From assembly GCA_040005635.1 (NCBI GenBank), contig JBDTYM010000008.1, positions 1 through 64,000 on the forward strand: a stretch of DNA of 64,000 nucleotides, read 5' to 3'. The first letter of the stretch is position 1, and each line of letters begins with the position of its first letter. The position numbers were made by a program, and so were the translations under genes. Shown piece after piece: positions 25,591 through 34,026 of the stretch. The DNA comes from Dokdonella_A sp040005635. Lineage in GTDB: Bacteria > Pseudomonadota > Gammaproteobacteria > Xanthomonadales > Rhodanobacteraceae. The notes beneath the pieces are model-generated. The model saw nothing but the letters and a program-made list of their open reading frames with translations, was not told the DNA's origin and made no database searches.

Positions 25591-26769
25591 ATGTATTTGC
25601 AATGCTTGCCTGCCGTCCTGTTCGGGGTGATGGCCGCGTCTGCTGCCGCAGCGACGAGACACGTCGGGCCCGGCCAGACGTACGCGACGCCGTGCGCTGC
25701 GATCGCCGCGGCCGCGGCCGGCGACACGATCCAGATCGATGCATCCGGCCAGTACGACGGCGATGTCTGCGCATGGTCGACCAACGGGCTCACCCTGCTC
25801 GGCGTCAACGGCCGGCCGCATATCGATGCCGCCGGACAGAACGCACAAGGCAAAGCGATCTGGGTCATTGGCGGCAACGACACGACCGTCGACAACATCG
25901 AACTCTCGGGCTGCCACGTACCGGATGCGAACGGCGCGGGCATCCGCCAGGAGGGCGTGAACCTGACGGTGCGGCATGCCTATTTCCATGACAACGAGGA
26001 CGGTATCCTCGCCGGCGACAAAACCGGCAGCACGATCACGATCGAATACAGCGAGTTTGCGCACAACGGCGCTGGTGACGGTTACTCGCACAACCTCTAC
26101 ATCAACCACGTCGACAAACTCGTGTTCCGCTACAACTGGTCGCATGGCGCGGTGGTCGGGCATCTGCTGAAAACGCGCGCGCTCGAAAACCAGATTCTCT
26201 ACAACCGCCTGACCGGCGAGAGCGGCGGCAGCGAAAGCTACGAAATCAATCTGCCGAGCGGCGGCTTGTCATTCGTCATCGGCAACCTGATCGAGCAGCC
26301 TGCGACGACACAGAATCCGGCGATGCTCGACTACCTCAGCGAACCCGGCTCCGGCCAGAATGCCGACGACCGCTTGTTCGTCGTCAACAACACCTTCGTC
26401 AACGATCGCGGCAGCGGCACGTTCCTGCAGATCGGTGCATCGACCACAACGCCAGTCGTCGCGCGCAACAATATTTTCTTCGGCGGTGGCACGCCGACTA
26501 CGCAGGCGAACGCCGTGCTCGACCACAACTACAGCGGCAGCGACGCGTTGTTCGTCGATGCAGCTGACTACGACTATCGCCTGCTGGGTGGTTCGCCGGT
26601 GATCGATGCCGGCGTCGATCCCGGCAGCGGCGCCGGACAGTCGCTGCTGCCGGCCGATGTCTATGTGCATGCCGCCGCAGGCGCGACGCGTGCCGTGGTC
26701 GGCACGATCGACATCGGTGCGTACGAGTGGACGGGCGACGCGATCTTCGCCGACGGCTTCGACGGTTAG
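25591..26769 (+). CDS. secreted right-handed beta-helix protein with DGFDG tail
   Basis: The 392-residue protein has a Sec signal peptide (about 1-21, ending ASAAAAT), then a pectate-lyase-like parallel beta-helix with repeated I-x-N/I-x-D turns (TVDNIELSGCHV, LTVRHAYFHDNEDGI, ITIEYSEFAHN, LVFRYNWSHG, RLFVVNNTFVND, PVVARNNIFFGG). It begins with the HVGPGQTYATPCAAIAAAAAGDTIQID motif seen in PelB-like folds. It ends IDIGAYEWTGDAIFADGFDG, a tail shared with other proteins in this window. No lyase catalytic residues are identifiable. Its stop overlaps that of the convergent gene. Confidence 0.88.
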   Translation: MYLQCLPAVLFGVMAASAAAATRHVGPGQTYATPCAAIAAAAAGDTIQIDASGQYDGDVCAWSTNGLTLLGVNGRPHIDAAGQNAQGKAIWVIGGNDTTVDNIELSGCHVPDANGAGIRQEGVNLTVRHAYFHDNEDGILAGDKTGSTITIEYSEFAHNGAGDGYSHNLYINHVDKLVFRYNWSHGAVVGHLLKTRALENQILYNRLTGESGGSESYEINLPSGGLSFVIGNLIEQPATTQNPAMLDYLSEPGSGQNADDRLFVVNNTFVNDRGSGTFLQIGASTTTPVVARNNIFFGGGTPTTQANAVLDHNYSGSDALFVDAADYDYRLLGGSPVIDAGVDPGSGAGQSLLPADVYVHAAAGATRAVVGTIDIGAYEWTGDAIFADGFDG

Positions 26770-27803
26770 ATCGACGCGGCGAGTTCGCGCGTCAGCGCAG
26801 CCGCGGAGATCGCGCGACAGCCGCTCACATTCTGGCCGGCCCACAGTGGTGAGAAATCGCCGCTGCCAGCCCTTTCGGCGGCCGCACGTAGCGGCGTGAT
26901 CGCACCTGCAGCGAGCGGAAACTCCGGCGCCGCGGTGCTGAGCGGGCCGAGTTCGCGCATTGCGCGATTGACGATGCCGCGCGCCGCACGGCCGCTGAAT
27001 ACGTTCGTCAACCCGGTGTGCCGGCTGGCGTCACTCTTCAGGGCAATGCGATGCACCTCGCTCGTCGACGCTTCGGGACAGAGCAGGTAGGCCGTGCCGA
27101 TCTGCGCGCCGGCAGCGCCGAGCGCCAGTGCCGCAGCGACACCTTCGGCGTCGGCTATGCCGCCTGCCGCGATTACCGGCACCCGCACGGCGCGAACGAT
27201 TTGTGGCAGTAGCGCGAATGTGCCGGCTTGCAGGGTCAGATCGTGCGACAGGAAATGTCCGCGGTGGCCGCCAGCTTCGAGTCCCTGCGCGATGATCGCG
27301 TCGACGCCACGCGCTTCGAGCCAGCGCGCTTCGTCGACGGTCGTCGCCGAAGCGAGGATCTTCGAACCCCAGCCGCGCGCGCGCGCGAGCAGGTCGGGCG
27401 CAGGCAGGCCGAAGTGGAAGCTAACGACCGGCGGCTTGAATTCTTCGAGCAGATCCGCCATCGCGGCATCGAATGGCCTGCGCATCGGCGCTTGCGGAAG
27501 CGCGTCGATATCCACACCGAGTTCGCGATAGTACGGCGCCAGCAGCGCGCGCCACGCGCTCTCGCGGACGGCATCGAAGATCGGTGGCACGTGACAGAAG
27601 AAGTTCGCATTGTAGGGTTGGCGCGACTTCGTGGCGATCGCGCCGAGTTCGCTGCGCAGCGCGTCGGGCGAAAGCGTCGCGCACGCCAGTGAGCCGAGAC
27701 CGCCGGTTTCGCATACGGCGATCGCGAGCGCGCTGCCTTGTATGCCTGCCATGGGCGCCTGAATCACGGGGAGGTCGATGCCTAGTAGCTCCTGCAACTT
27801 CAC
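26766..27803 (-). CDS. nitronate monooxygenase (2-nitropropane dioxygenase family)
   Basis: This 345-residue FMN enzyme oxidises alkyl nitronates such as propionate-3-nitronate. It shows the TIM-barrel start PVIQAPMAGIQ, GGLGSL, YNANFFCH, the catalytic His region QGLEAGGHRGHF, and phosphate-binding PVIAAGGIADAEGVAAALALGAAGAQIGTAYL. The terminal TAA (26768-26766) overlaps the TAG of the convergent beta-helix gene. It lies downstream of pgm on the same strand but is separated from it by a strong hairpin. Confidence 0.9.
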   Translation of the reverse strand: MKLQELLGIDLPVIQAPMAGIQGSALAIAVCETGGLGSLACATLSPDALRSELGAIATKSRQPYNANFFCHVPPIFDAVRESAWRALLAPYYRELGVDIDALPQAPMRRPFDAAMADLLEEFKPPVVSFHFGLPAPDLLARARGWGSKILASATTVDEARWLEARGVDAIIAQGLEAGGHRGHFLSHDLTLQAGTFALLPQIVRAVRVPVIAAGGIADAEGVAAALALGAAGAQIGTAYLLCPEASTSEVHRIALKSDASRHTGLTNVFSGRAARGIVNRAMRELGPLSTAAPEFPLAAGAITPLRAAAERAGSGDFSPLWAGQNVSGCRAISAAALTRELAASI

Positions 27804-27884
27804 CGCGATTTCCTCCGATGCCGCGAAAAATGGGTGTCCTCTCCCGCGCCTGTCGCAGGAGGTAACCCTTGCCCCTCACCCCAG

Positions 27885-27921
27885 CCCTCTGCCCCAATGG
27901 TGAAGCCGTTGGGGGAGAGGG
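27885..27921. terminator. strong hairpin after pgm, possible terminator
   Basis: CCCTCTGCCCCAA (27885-27897) pairs with TTGGGGGAGAGGG (27909-27921) with one mismatch, giving a very stable 13-bp stem and an 11-base loop. Five Ts follow on the plus strand (27924-27928). On the minus strand, which carries the neighbouring genes, the stem begins right after the pgm stop and no T-run follows. It may act as an RNA 3' end stabiliser or be a dispersed palindromic repeat. Confidence 0.5.
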
Positions 27922-27927
27922 AGTTTT

Positions 27928-29580
27928 TCAAGCGCCATGCAATGCCGCATCCACGATCCCTTGCGCCTCGCGCAGCAAATCGGCCAGGTGGGCTTCGCTC
28001 TTGAAGCTCTCCGCATAGATCTTGTAGATGTCCTCGGTACCGGATGGCCGTGCGGCGAACCAGCCGCTCGCAGCGATCACCTTGATGCCGCCAATCGGTG
28101 CGTCGTTGCCGGGCGCGCGATCGATCACGGCTTGGATTGTTTCGCCGGCGAGCTGTGCGGATTTCACTTGCGTCGGCGATAGCTTCGACAGCTTGTACTT
28201 CTGTTCACGCGTCGCCGGTGCATCGACGCGCTCGGCATACGAGCGGCCGAGATCATCCGCGATCTGCGCATGGAGTTCGCCCGGATCGCGCCCACCACGC
28301 GCCGTCATCTCCGCAGACAGCAGGGCCGCTGCAATGCCGTCCTTGTCGGTCGACCAGACGCTGCCATCGCGGCGCAGGAACGAGGCGCCGGCGCTTTCCT
28401 CGCCACCGAAGCCGAGCGAGCCGTCGAGCAGGCCGTCGACGAACCACTTGAATCCGACCGGGGTCTCCAGCAAGCGCCGGCCGAGCCGTTGCGCGACGCG
28501 ATCGATCAAGGCGCTGCTGACGACGGTCTTGCCGATCGCGGCGTCAGCATTCCACTCGGGCCGATGCCGAAACAGATAGTCGATCATCACGGCGAGGTAG
28601 TGATTGGGCAACAGCAGTCCGACACTCTTCGTGACGATGCCGTGGCGATCGTGATCGGTGTCGCAGGCGAACGCGACGTCGTACCGATCCTTGAGTCCGA
28701 TCAGGCGACGCATTGCGTACTTCGACGACGGATCCATGCGGATGCGGCCGTCCCAGTCCAGCGTCATGAAGGAGAAGGTCGGATCGACCTGTTCGCTGAT
28801 CACGTCGAGCTGGATGCGGTGGCGGTCGGCGATGCGCGCCCAGTAGTGCACGCCGGCGCCGCCGAGCGGGTCGACCGCGATGTGCGGCGCGGCTGCACGG
28901 ATCGCGTCGAAGTCGATGACGTTGCCGAGGTCGTCGACATAGCCGCCGAGAAAATCATGCGCATGCGTGGTTGCCGCGTTGCGCGCCTGCGCAAACGGCA
29001 CGCGGCGGACGGCGGCAAGTCCGCTCGCCAGCAGTGCATTTGCACGTGTTTCGATCGCGGTGGTCAGGCGGGTATCGGCGGGGCCGCCATTCGGCGGGTT
29101 GTACTTGAAGCCGCCATCGCCGGGCGGGTTGTGCGACGGCGTCACGACGATGCCGTCGGCGAGGCCGCGCTTGCGGCCGCGGTTGTGCACGAGGATCGCC
29201 TGCGAGATCGCCGGCGTCGGCGTGTATTCGCCGCCCGCGGCCATCATCGTCTCGACGCCATTCGCAGCGAGTACCTCGAGCGCGCTCTCGAAGGCCGGCA
29301 CCGACAACGCATGCGTGTCGATGCCGATGAACAGCGGTCCGTCGATGCCCTGCGCGCGACGCGATTCGCAGATCGCCTGGGTGATCGCGAGCACGTGGTT
29401 TTCGTTGAAGCTTGCATCGAACGACGAACCGCGATGGCCCGAGGTGCCAAACGCGACCCGTTGCGCGACGACGGACGCGTCCGGTCTGCGCTGGTAATAG
29501 GCATCGACCAGCGCAGCGATGTCGACCAGCGGCGCTTCGGTTGCCGCGTGCCCGGCCAGCGGATTCACGTTCTCGCTCAT
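27928..29580 (-). CDS. pgm: phosphoglucomutase (alpha-D-glucose-phosphate specific)
   Basis: The enzyme interconverts glucose 1-phosphate and glucose 6-phosphate. At 550 residues it matches the E. coli Pgm class (546 aa). It has FGTSGHRG near residue 44, the phosphoserine loop VTPSHNPPGDGGFKYNPPNGGPAD near 145, the metal loop DTDHDRHG near 310, the sugar-binding GGEESAGAS near 390, and the phosphate-binding ARPSGTEDIYKIYAES near the C-terminus. Its ATG overlaps the pgi stop (ATGA), so translation is coupled. It is the last gene of tal-pgi-pgm. Confidence 0.95.
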   Translation of the reverse strand: MSENVNPLAGHAATEAPLVDIAALVDAYYQRRPDASVVAQRVAFGTSGHRGSSFDASFNENHVLAITQAICESRRAQGIDGPLFIGIDTHALSVPAFESALEVLAANGVETMMAAGGEYTPTPAISQAILVHNRGRKRGLADGIVVTPSHNPPGDGGFKYNPPNGGPADTRLTTAIETRANALLASGLAAVRRVPFAQARNAATTHAHDFLGGYVDDLGNVIDFDAIRAAAPHIAVDPLGGAGVHYWARIADRHRIQLDVISEQVDPTFSFMTLDWDGRIRMDPSSKYAMRRLIGLKDRYDVAFACDTDHDRHGIVTKSVGLLLPNHYLAVMIDYLFRHRPEWNADAAIGKTVVSSALIDRVAQRLGRRLLETPVGFKWFVDGLLDGSLGFGGEESAGASFLRRDGSVWSTDKDGIAAALLSAEMTARGGRDPGELHAQIADDLGRSYAERVDAPATREQKYKLSKLSPTQVKSAQLAGETIQAVIDRAPGNDAPIGGIKVIAASGWFAARPSGTEDIYKIYAESFKSEAHLADLLREAQGIVDAALHGA

Positions 29581-31232
29581 GTTGCGTGCGCCCGCCGCGC
29601 GCGGTAGCGCCGGATCAGCGCATTGGTCGAGCTGTCGTGTGCGAGTTGCGGTTCGTCCCTGCTCGTCAGTTCCGCTGCGGTCTGCTTCGCCAGCGCCTTG
29701 CCGAGTTCGACACCCCACTGGTCGAACGAATCGATGTTCCAAATCGTGCCTTGCACGAACACGCTGTGCTCGTACAGCGCAACCAGCGCGCCGAGCGTGT
29801 GTGGCGTAAGCCGCTGTCCAAGGATCGTGTTGCTCGGACGGTTGCCCTCGAACACGCGATGCGGCACCAGAGCCTCGGGTGTGCCTTCCTTGCGCACCTC
29901 GTCGGCAGTCTTGCCGAATGCGAGCGCCTCGCTCTGCGCGAACAGGTTGGCGATCAGCAAGTCGTGCTGATCGCCGAGCGGCGCCAGTGCCTCGCAGAAA
30001 CCGATGAAATCGCAGGCGATCAGGCGCGTGCCCTGGTGGATCAACTGGTAAAACGAATGCTGGCCGTTGGTGCCGTGTTCGCCCCAGTAGACCGGACCGG
30101 TAGCGTAGTCGACATGCGTACCGTCGAGCGTCACATGCTTGCCGTTGCTCTCCATCGTCAGCTGTTGCAGGTACGCCGGAAAGCGCTTCAGGTACTGCTC
30201 GTAAGGCAGCACCGCGACGGTCTCGGCGCCGAGGAAGTTCGTATTCCAGATGCCGAGCAGACCGAGCAGCACCGGCAGGTTGTGTTCGAACGGTGCGCTG
30301 TGGAAGTGTTCGTCGATCGCGCGGAAGCCGGCCAGCAGGTCGCGGAAGCCGTCAGCGCCGATCGCCAGCAGGGTCGACAGACCGATCGCCGAGTCCATTG
30401 AATAGCGCCCACCGACCCAGTCCCAGAAACCGAACATGTTTGCCGTATCGATGCCGAACTTGGCGACCTCGGCGGCGTTGGTCGAGACCGCCACGAAGTG
30501 CTTCGCGACCGCCGCCGCGTCGCCATCGAGCGCGGCCAGTGTCCAGGCGCGCGCGGCGTGCGCATTGGTCAGTGTCTCCAGCGTGGTGAAGGTTTTCGAG
30601 CAGACGATGAACAGCGTCTCGGCGGCATCGAGATCGCGCGTCGCCTCGACGAAATCGATGCCGTCGACATTCGAGACGAAGCGGAACTGCATATCGCGCC
30701 GGCTGTAGTGACGCAACGCCTCGTACGCCATGACCGGGCCGAGATCGGAGCCGCCGATGCCGATATTGACGATGTTGCGAATCCGCTGTCCGCTATGGCC
30801 CTTCCATTCGCCGCTGCGCACGCATTCGGCAAACGCCGCCATGCGATCGAGCACCGCGTGTACGTCCGCGACCACGTCGGTGCCGTCGACCTCGATGATC
30901 GCGTCAGCGGGCGCGCGCAGCGCGACATGCAGCACGGCGCGGTGTTCGGTCGTGTTGATGCGCTCGCCGCCGAACATCGCGGCAATGCGCTGGGGCAACT
31001 GCACGGCATCGGCAAGTTCGCGCAGCAGGCGCAGCGTCTGTGCATCGACGCGCTGCTTGGAATAATCGAGATAGAGCCCTGCCGCTTCGGCGACGAAGCG
31101 CTCGCCGCGGTCGGGATCGGCGGCAAACAAGTCGCGCAGATGTGCCACGCGCTGAAACTCGGCGTGCGCCACCAGCGCGAGCCACTCGGGCCGTGAGGTC
31201 AATCCGACGGTCGCCGTCGAAGCGCCACTCAT
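29577..31232 (-). CDS. pgi: glucose-6-phosphate isomerase
   Basis: This 551-residue enzyme interconverts glucose 6-phosphate and fructose 6-phosphate. Signatures include NIGIGGSDLGPVMAYEAL near 145, FIVCSKTFTTLETL near 205, FWDWVGGRYSMDSAIGL near 265, QLTMESNGKHV and the catalytic GEHGTNGQHSFYQLIHQGT near 375. ATG 31232 overlaps the tal stop in an ATGA arrangement, and the pgi stop overlaps pgm in the same way, so the three are one translationally coupled unit. Confidence 0.96.
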   Translation of the reverse strand: MSGASTATVGLTSRPEWLALVAHAEFQRVAHLRDLFAADPDRGERFVAEAAGLYLDYSKQRVDAQTLRLLRELADAVQLPQRIAAMFGGERINTTEHRAVLHVALRAPADAIIEVDGTDVVADVHAVLDRMAAFAECVRSGEWKGHSGQRIRNIVNIGIGGSDLGPVMAYEALRHYSRRDMQFRFVSNVDGIDFVEATRDLDAAETLFIVCSKTFTTLETLTNAHAARAWTLAALDGDAAAVAKHFVAVSTNAAEVAKFGIDTANMFGFWDWVGGRYSMDSAIGLSTLLAIGADGFRDLLAGFRAIDEHFHSAPFEHNLPVLLGLLGIWNTNFLGAETVAVLPYEQYLKRFPAYLQQLTMESNGKHVTLDGTHVDYATGPVYWGEHGTNGQHSFYQLIHQGTRLIACDFIGFCEALAPLGDQHDLLIANLFAQSEALAFGKTADEVRKEGTPEALVPHRVFEGNRPSNTILGQRLTPHTLGALVALYEHSVFVQGTIWNIDSFDQWGVELGKALAKQTAAELTSRDEPQLAHDSSTNALIRRYRARRAHAT

Positions 31233-32329
31233 CGTGCCGTCGCCTGCGCGCCATCTCCAAGCTTCGCACTCTTGTCGGCAATCCGTTTCATCAGCTCCTG
31301 CCAGGATTTCACGAATGCCTGTGCACCTTCGTACTGCAAGCGTGTCGCCAGCGCGTCGACGTCGATGCCGGCCTGCGCGAATGCGGCCAGCACGGCTTCG
31401 GCATCGCCGCCGTCCGCCGCCATCGCACCCTTGATCTCGCCATGATCGGCGAGCGCGAGCAAGGTCTTCTCCGGCATCGTGTCGATCGTCTCCGGCGCAG
31501 CAAACGCTTCCACGTACAAGGTATCCGACGCGTTCGGATCCTTCACGCCGGTGCTCGCCCACAGCAGCCGTTGCGCGCGTGCGCCGGCCGCGCTGAGCCG
31601 GGTCCAGCGCGACGATGCGAGCAGGTCGCAATAGGCGCGATAGGTGCGTCGGCCGATCGCGATGCCGAGGCGGTTGCGCAAATCCTGCGGTACCAACTCG
31701 GCGACGGCGCGGTCCCAGCGGCTGATGAACAACGAAGCGACCGAGGTGATCTTCGGATCGAGGCCGGCCGCGATGCGCCGTTCGATTCCGCGCAGATAGG
31801 CTTCGGCCGCAGCGAGATAGTGCTCGCGCGAAAACAGCAGGGTCACGTTGATCGGCACGCCGGCGAAGATCGCTTCCTCGATCGCGGCGACACCGGCAAC
31901 GGTGCCGGGAATCTTGACGAACAGGTTCGGCCGATCGGCTTGCGCATGGATCGCCTTGGCCGCCTCGATGGTGCCGGCGCTGTCATCGGCGAGCAGCGGC
32001 GACACCTCCATCGAGACCCAGCCGTCCTCACCGTGGCTGGCCTCGAAGATCGGCCGGAACAGATCGGCGGCGCGGCGCAGATCCTCCAGCGCGAGTTCGG
32101 TGAACAGCGCCTCGCCCGTCTTGCCGGCGCGTGCTTTCTCGGCGATGCCGCTGTCATAGGCCGAGGTCTTGCCGATCGCCTCGTCGAAGATGGTCGGATT
32201 CGACGTCAGGCCGGTCACCGACAGCTCGTCGATGTAGCGCTGCAGCGTGCCGTCGTCGAGGATTTCGCGCGTGATGTTGTCGAGCCACAGACTCTGGCCG
32301 AGTTCGTGCAGTTGGCGGGTCGGTTTCAT
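31229..32329 (-). CDS. tal: transaldolase (type-2, TAL-PGI related subclass)
   Basis: Transaldolase moves a dihydroxyacetone unit between sugar phosphates in the non-oxidative pentose phosphate pathway. The 366-residue protein shows LWLDNITREILDDGTLQRYIDE, GLTSNPTIFDEAI, the Schiff-base lysine segment NLFVKIPGT near residue 140, and INVTLLFSREHYLAAAEAY. The length fits the 360-380 residue class found in Xanthomonas, actinobacteria and cyanobacteria rather than the E. coli class. GGAG 7 bases before ATG 32329 sets the start. It is the first gene of tal-pgi-pgm. Confidence 0.95.
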   Translation of the reverse strand: MKPTRQLHELGQSLWLDNITREILDDGTLQRYIDELSVTGLTSNPTIFDEAIGKTSAYDSGIAEKARAGKTGEALFTELALEDLRRAADLFRPIFEASHGEDGWVSMEVSPLLADDSAGTIEAAKAIHAQADRPNLFVKIPGTVAGVAAIEEAIFAGVPINVTLLFSREHYLAAAEAYLRGIERRIAAGLDPKITSVASLFISRWDRAVAELVPQDLRNRLGIAIGRRTYRAYCDLLASSRWTRLSAAGARAQRLLWASTGVKDPNASDTLYVEAFAAPETIDTMPEKTLLALADHGEIKGAMAADGGDAEAVLAAFAQAGIDVDALATRLQYEGAQAFVKSWQELMKRIADKSAKLGDGAQATAR

Positions 32330-32516
32330 GCAGTCTCCGGGTAGCAATGGCGCAATGTCATTCCGCGAAAATCGGAGCGGGCAGGGCGATGGCGCAGTGT
32401 ACGGGACTGCGCGACGTCGCCGCCGCGGGCTCCGTACCGTGCTAAGGCTTGCTTAAGCATTGCCCTCGAGCATCGCCGTCACCGCGCCGGCGGCAAGACG
32501 CAGGAGACCGCTGAGA

Positions 32517-34007
32517 GTGAACGTACCGCGCGAAGCGCCGCGAGGCTCGCACTGGTGGTGGCTGATCGCTATCGTGCTCGCCTATGCCTGCGCATTCCAG
32601 GGTTCGCGGCCGATCTATTCACCGGACGAAGGCCGCTACACGATCGTCGCGCTGAATATGCTCGACAGTGGCGACTGGACTCGACCGATGCTGCATCCGG
32701 AAGTCGAGCACTGGTCGAAGCCGCCCCTGACCTATTGGGCGGTCGCGGCCAGCATGGGTGTATTCGGCCGCAACGAATTTGCCGCGCGCCTGCCGAATGC
32801 GCTCGCGTTTGCCGGCACATTGTTCCTTCTGTTGTGGATCGGCCGTCGCTTCACGCCGCAGCGTGCGTGGTTGCCGGCACTGGTGTACGCGACCTTCGTG
32901 TTTCCGTCGGTGGCTGCGAATATCGTGACCACCGACACCTTGCTCGCGCTGTGGGAGACCTTGCAGCTGGCCGCATTCGTGTGGCTGTGGTGGGCGGCCG
33001 ATGCGCGTGCCGAGCGCCATGCACGCCTGCTGCTCTGGTTGGCCGCCGCGCTTGCGTTCATGACGAAGGGGCCGCCGGGTTTGTTGATTCTGGCCGGCTG
33101 CGTCGCGTTCGCGATATGGGAAGGGCGTTGGCGCGGCTTCGCGCGCGTGTGTCGCTGGGACGGCCTGCTGCTTTTTCTGGTCGTCGGCGGCGCCTGGTAT
33201 GTCGATGTGGCCATCCGCGAACCGCAGGTGCTGCGTTATTTTCTGGTCGAGGAAGTCGTCAACCGCGTCGCCAGCGACAAGATGCATCGCCACGAAGCCT
33301 GGTACGGCGGTTTCAAGGTCTACCTGCCGACGCTGCTCGTCGGCAGCCTGCCCTGGTTACCCTTGTTCACCTGGTTCGTCTGGCGCACACGTCGCCAGGG
33401 GGCGCCGTTGATCGGCAATCGCCGCGCGCTGCGCCTGCTGCTGTGCTGCATCGTGTTGCCATTGACGGTCTTCATGCTCGCGCGTTCGCGCCTGCCTTTG
33501 TATCTGCTGCCGCTGTTCGCGCCGCTGGCCGTGCTGACCGCTCTCGCGCTACAGCCGCTGCGCTTCGAGGCAGGCTGGTCGCGCACATTGCTCGCGCTGT
33601 GGTGCCTGCTGATCGTCGGCGCGCGCGTCGTGCCGGCGCATCTGGAAGTCGCCGAGGACGACCGGCGGCTGGCCGAGGCGATGCTGCGCGAACTGCCGCT
33701 GCCGCCCCATGGCGTGCTGTTCGTCGAGACGGCGCCGCGCTTTGGCCTGCGCCTCTATCTTGGGAGCTCGATCGAACGGCTCACGCTGCCGGAGCGGGAA
33801 GCGTTGCCGCAAAGCGAGAGCATCGAAAGCGAAATGGGAGAAACCAGTGAAGGCTGCCGCGTGCTGCTGATGAATCCCGCCGACATTGCCTCGACGCAGG
33901 AAGCGCTCGTCGCGGCCCATGTGCGCTATCAGCGCCTCGCCGATGTGCGCGGCTACGCGATGTTCGTCGAGATCGCCGCTGATTGCGCCGCGTATGCGAC
34001 GCTCTGA
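32517..34007 (+). CDS. ArnT/PMT-type polytopic glycosyltransferase
   Basis: This inner-membrane protein of about 496 residues has ten or more hydrophobic segments and the PMT/ArnT (GT39/GT83) signature YSPDEGRYTIVALNML with the catalytic acidic pair in the first periplasmic loop, followed by HPEVEHWSKPPLTYWAVAASMGVFGRNEFAARLPN. Such enzymes move a sugar from a polyprenyl-phosphate donor to lipid A or proteins at the outer face of the membrane. Start is uncertain: GTG 32517 has AGGAG upstream; a TTG at 32460 would add 19 residues. A short soluble C-terminal tail has the EMGETSEGCRVLLMNP segment. Confidence 0.87.
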   Translation: MNVPREAPRGSHWWWLIAIVLAYACAFQGSRPIYSPDEGRYTIVALNMLDSGDWTRPMLHPEVEHWSKPPLTYWAVAASMGVFGRNEFAARLPNALAFAGTLFLLLWIGRRFTPQRAWLPALVYATFVFPSVAANIVTTDTLLALWETLQLAAFVWLWWAADARAERHARLLLWLAAALAFMTKGPPGLLILAGCVAFAIWEGRWRGFARVCRWDGLLLFLVVGGAWYVDVAIREPQVLRYFLVEEVVNRVASDKMHRHEAWYGGFKVYLPTLLVGSLPWLPLFTWFVWRTRRQGAPLIGNRRALRLLLCCIVLPLTVFMLARSRLPLYLLPLFAPLAVLTALALQPLRFEAGWSRTLLALWCLLIVGARVVPAHLEVAEDDRRLAEAMLRELPLPPHGVLFVETAPRFGLRLYLGSSIERLTLPEREALPQSESIESEMGETSEGCRVLLMNPADIASTQEALVAAHVRYQRLADVRGYAMFVEIAADCAAYATL

Positions 34008-34026
34008 GCGGGCAGTTCGCGCGGCT

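Noticed and set aside
28270..29607. A 445-codon plus-strand frame antisense to pgm
   Set aside because: No recognisable motif and no ribosome binding site; pgm motifs on the other strand are unambiguous.
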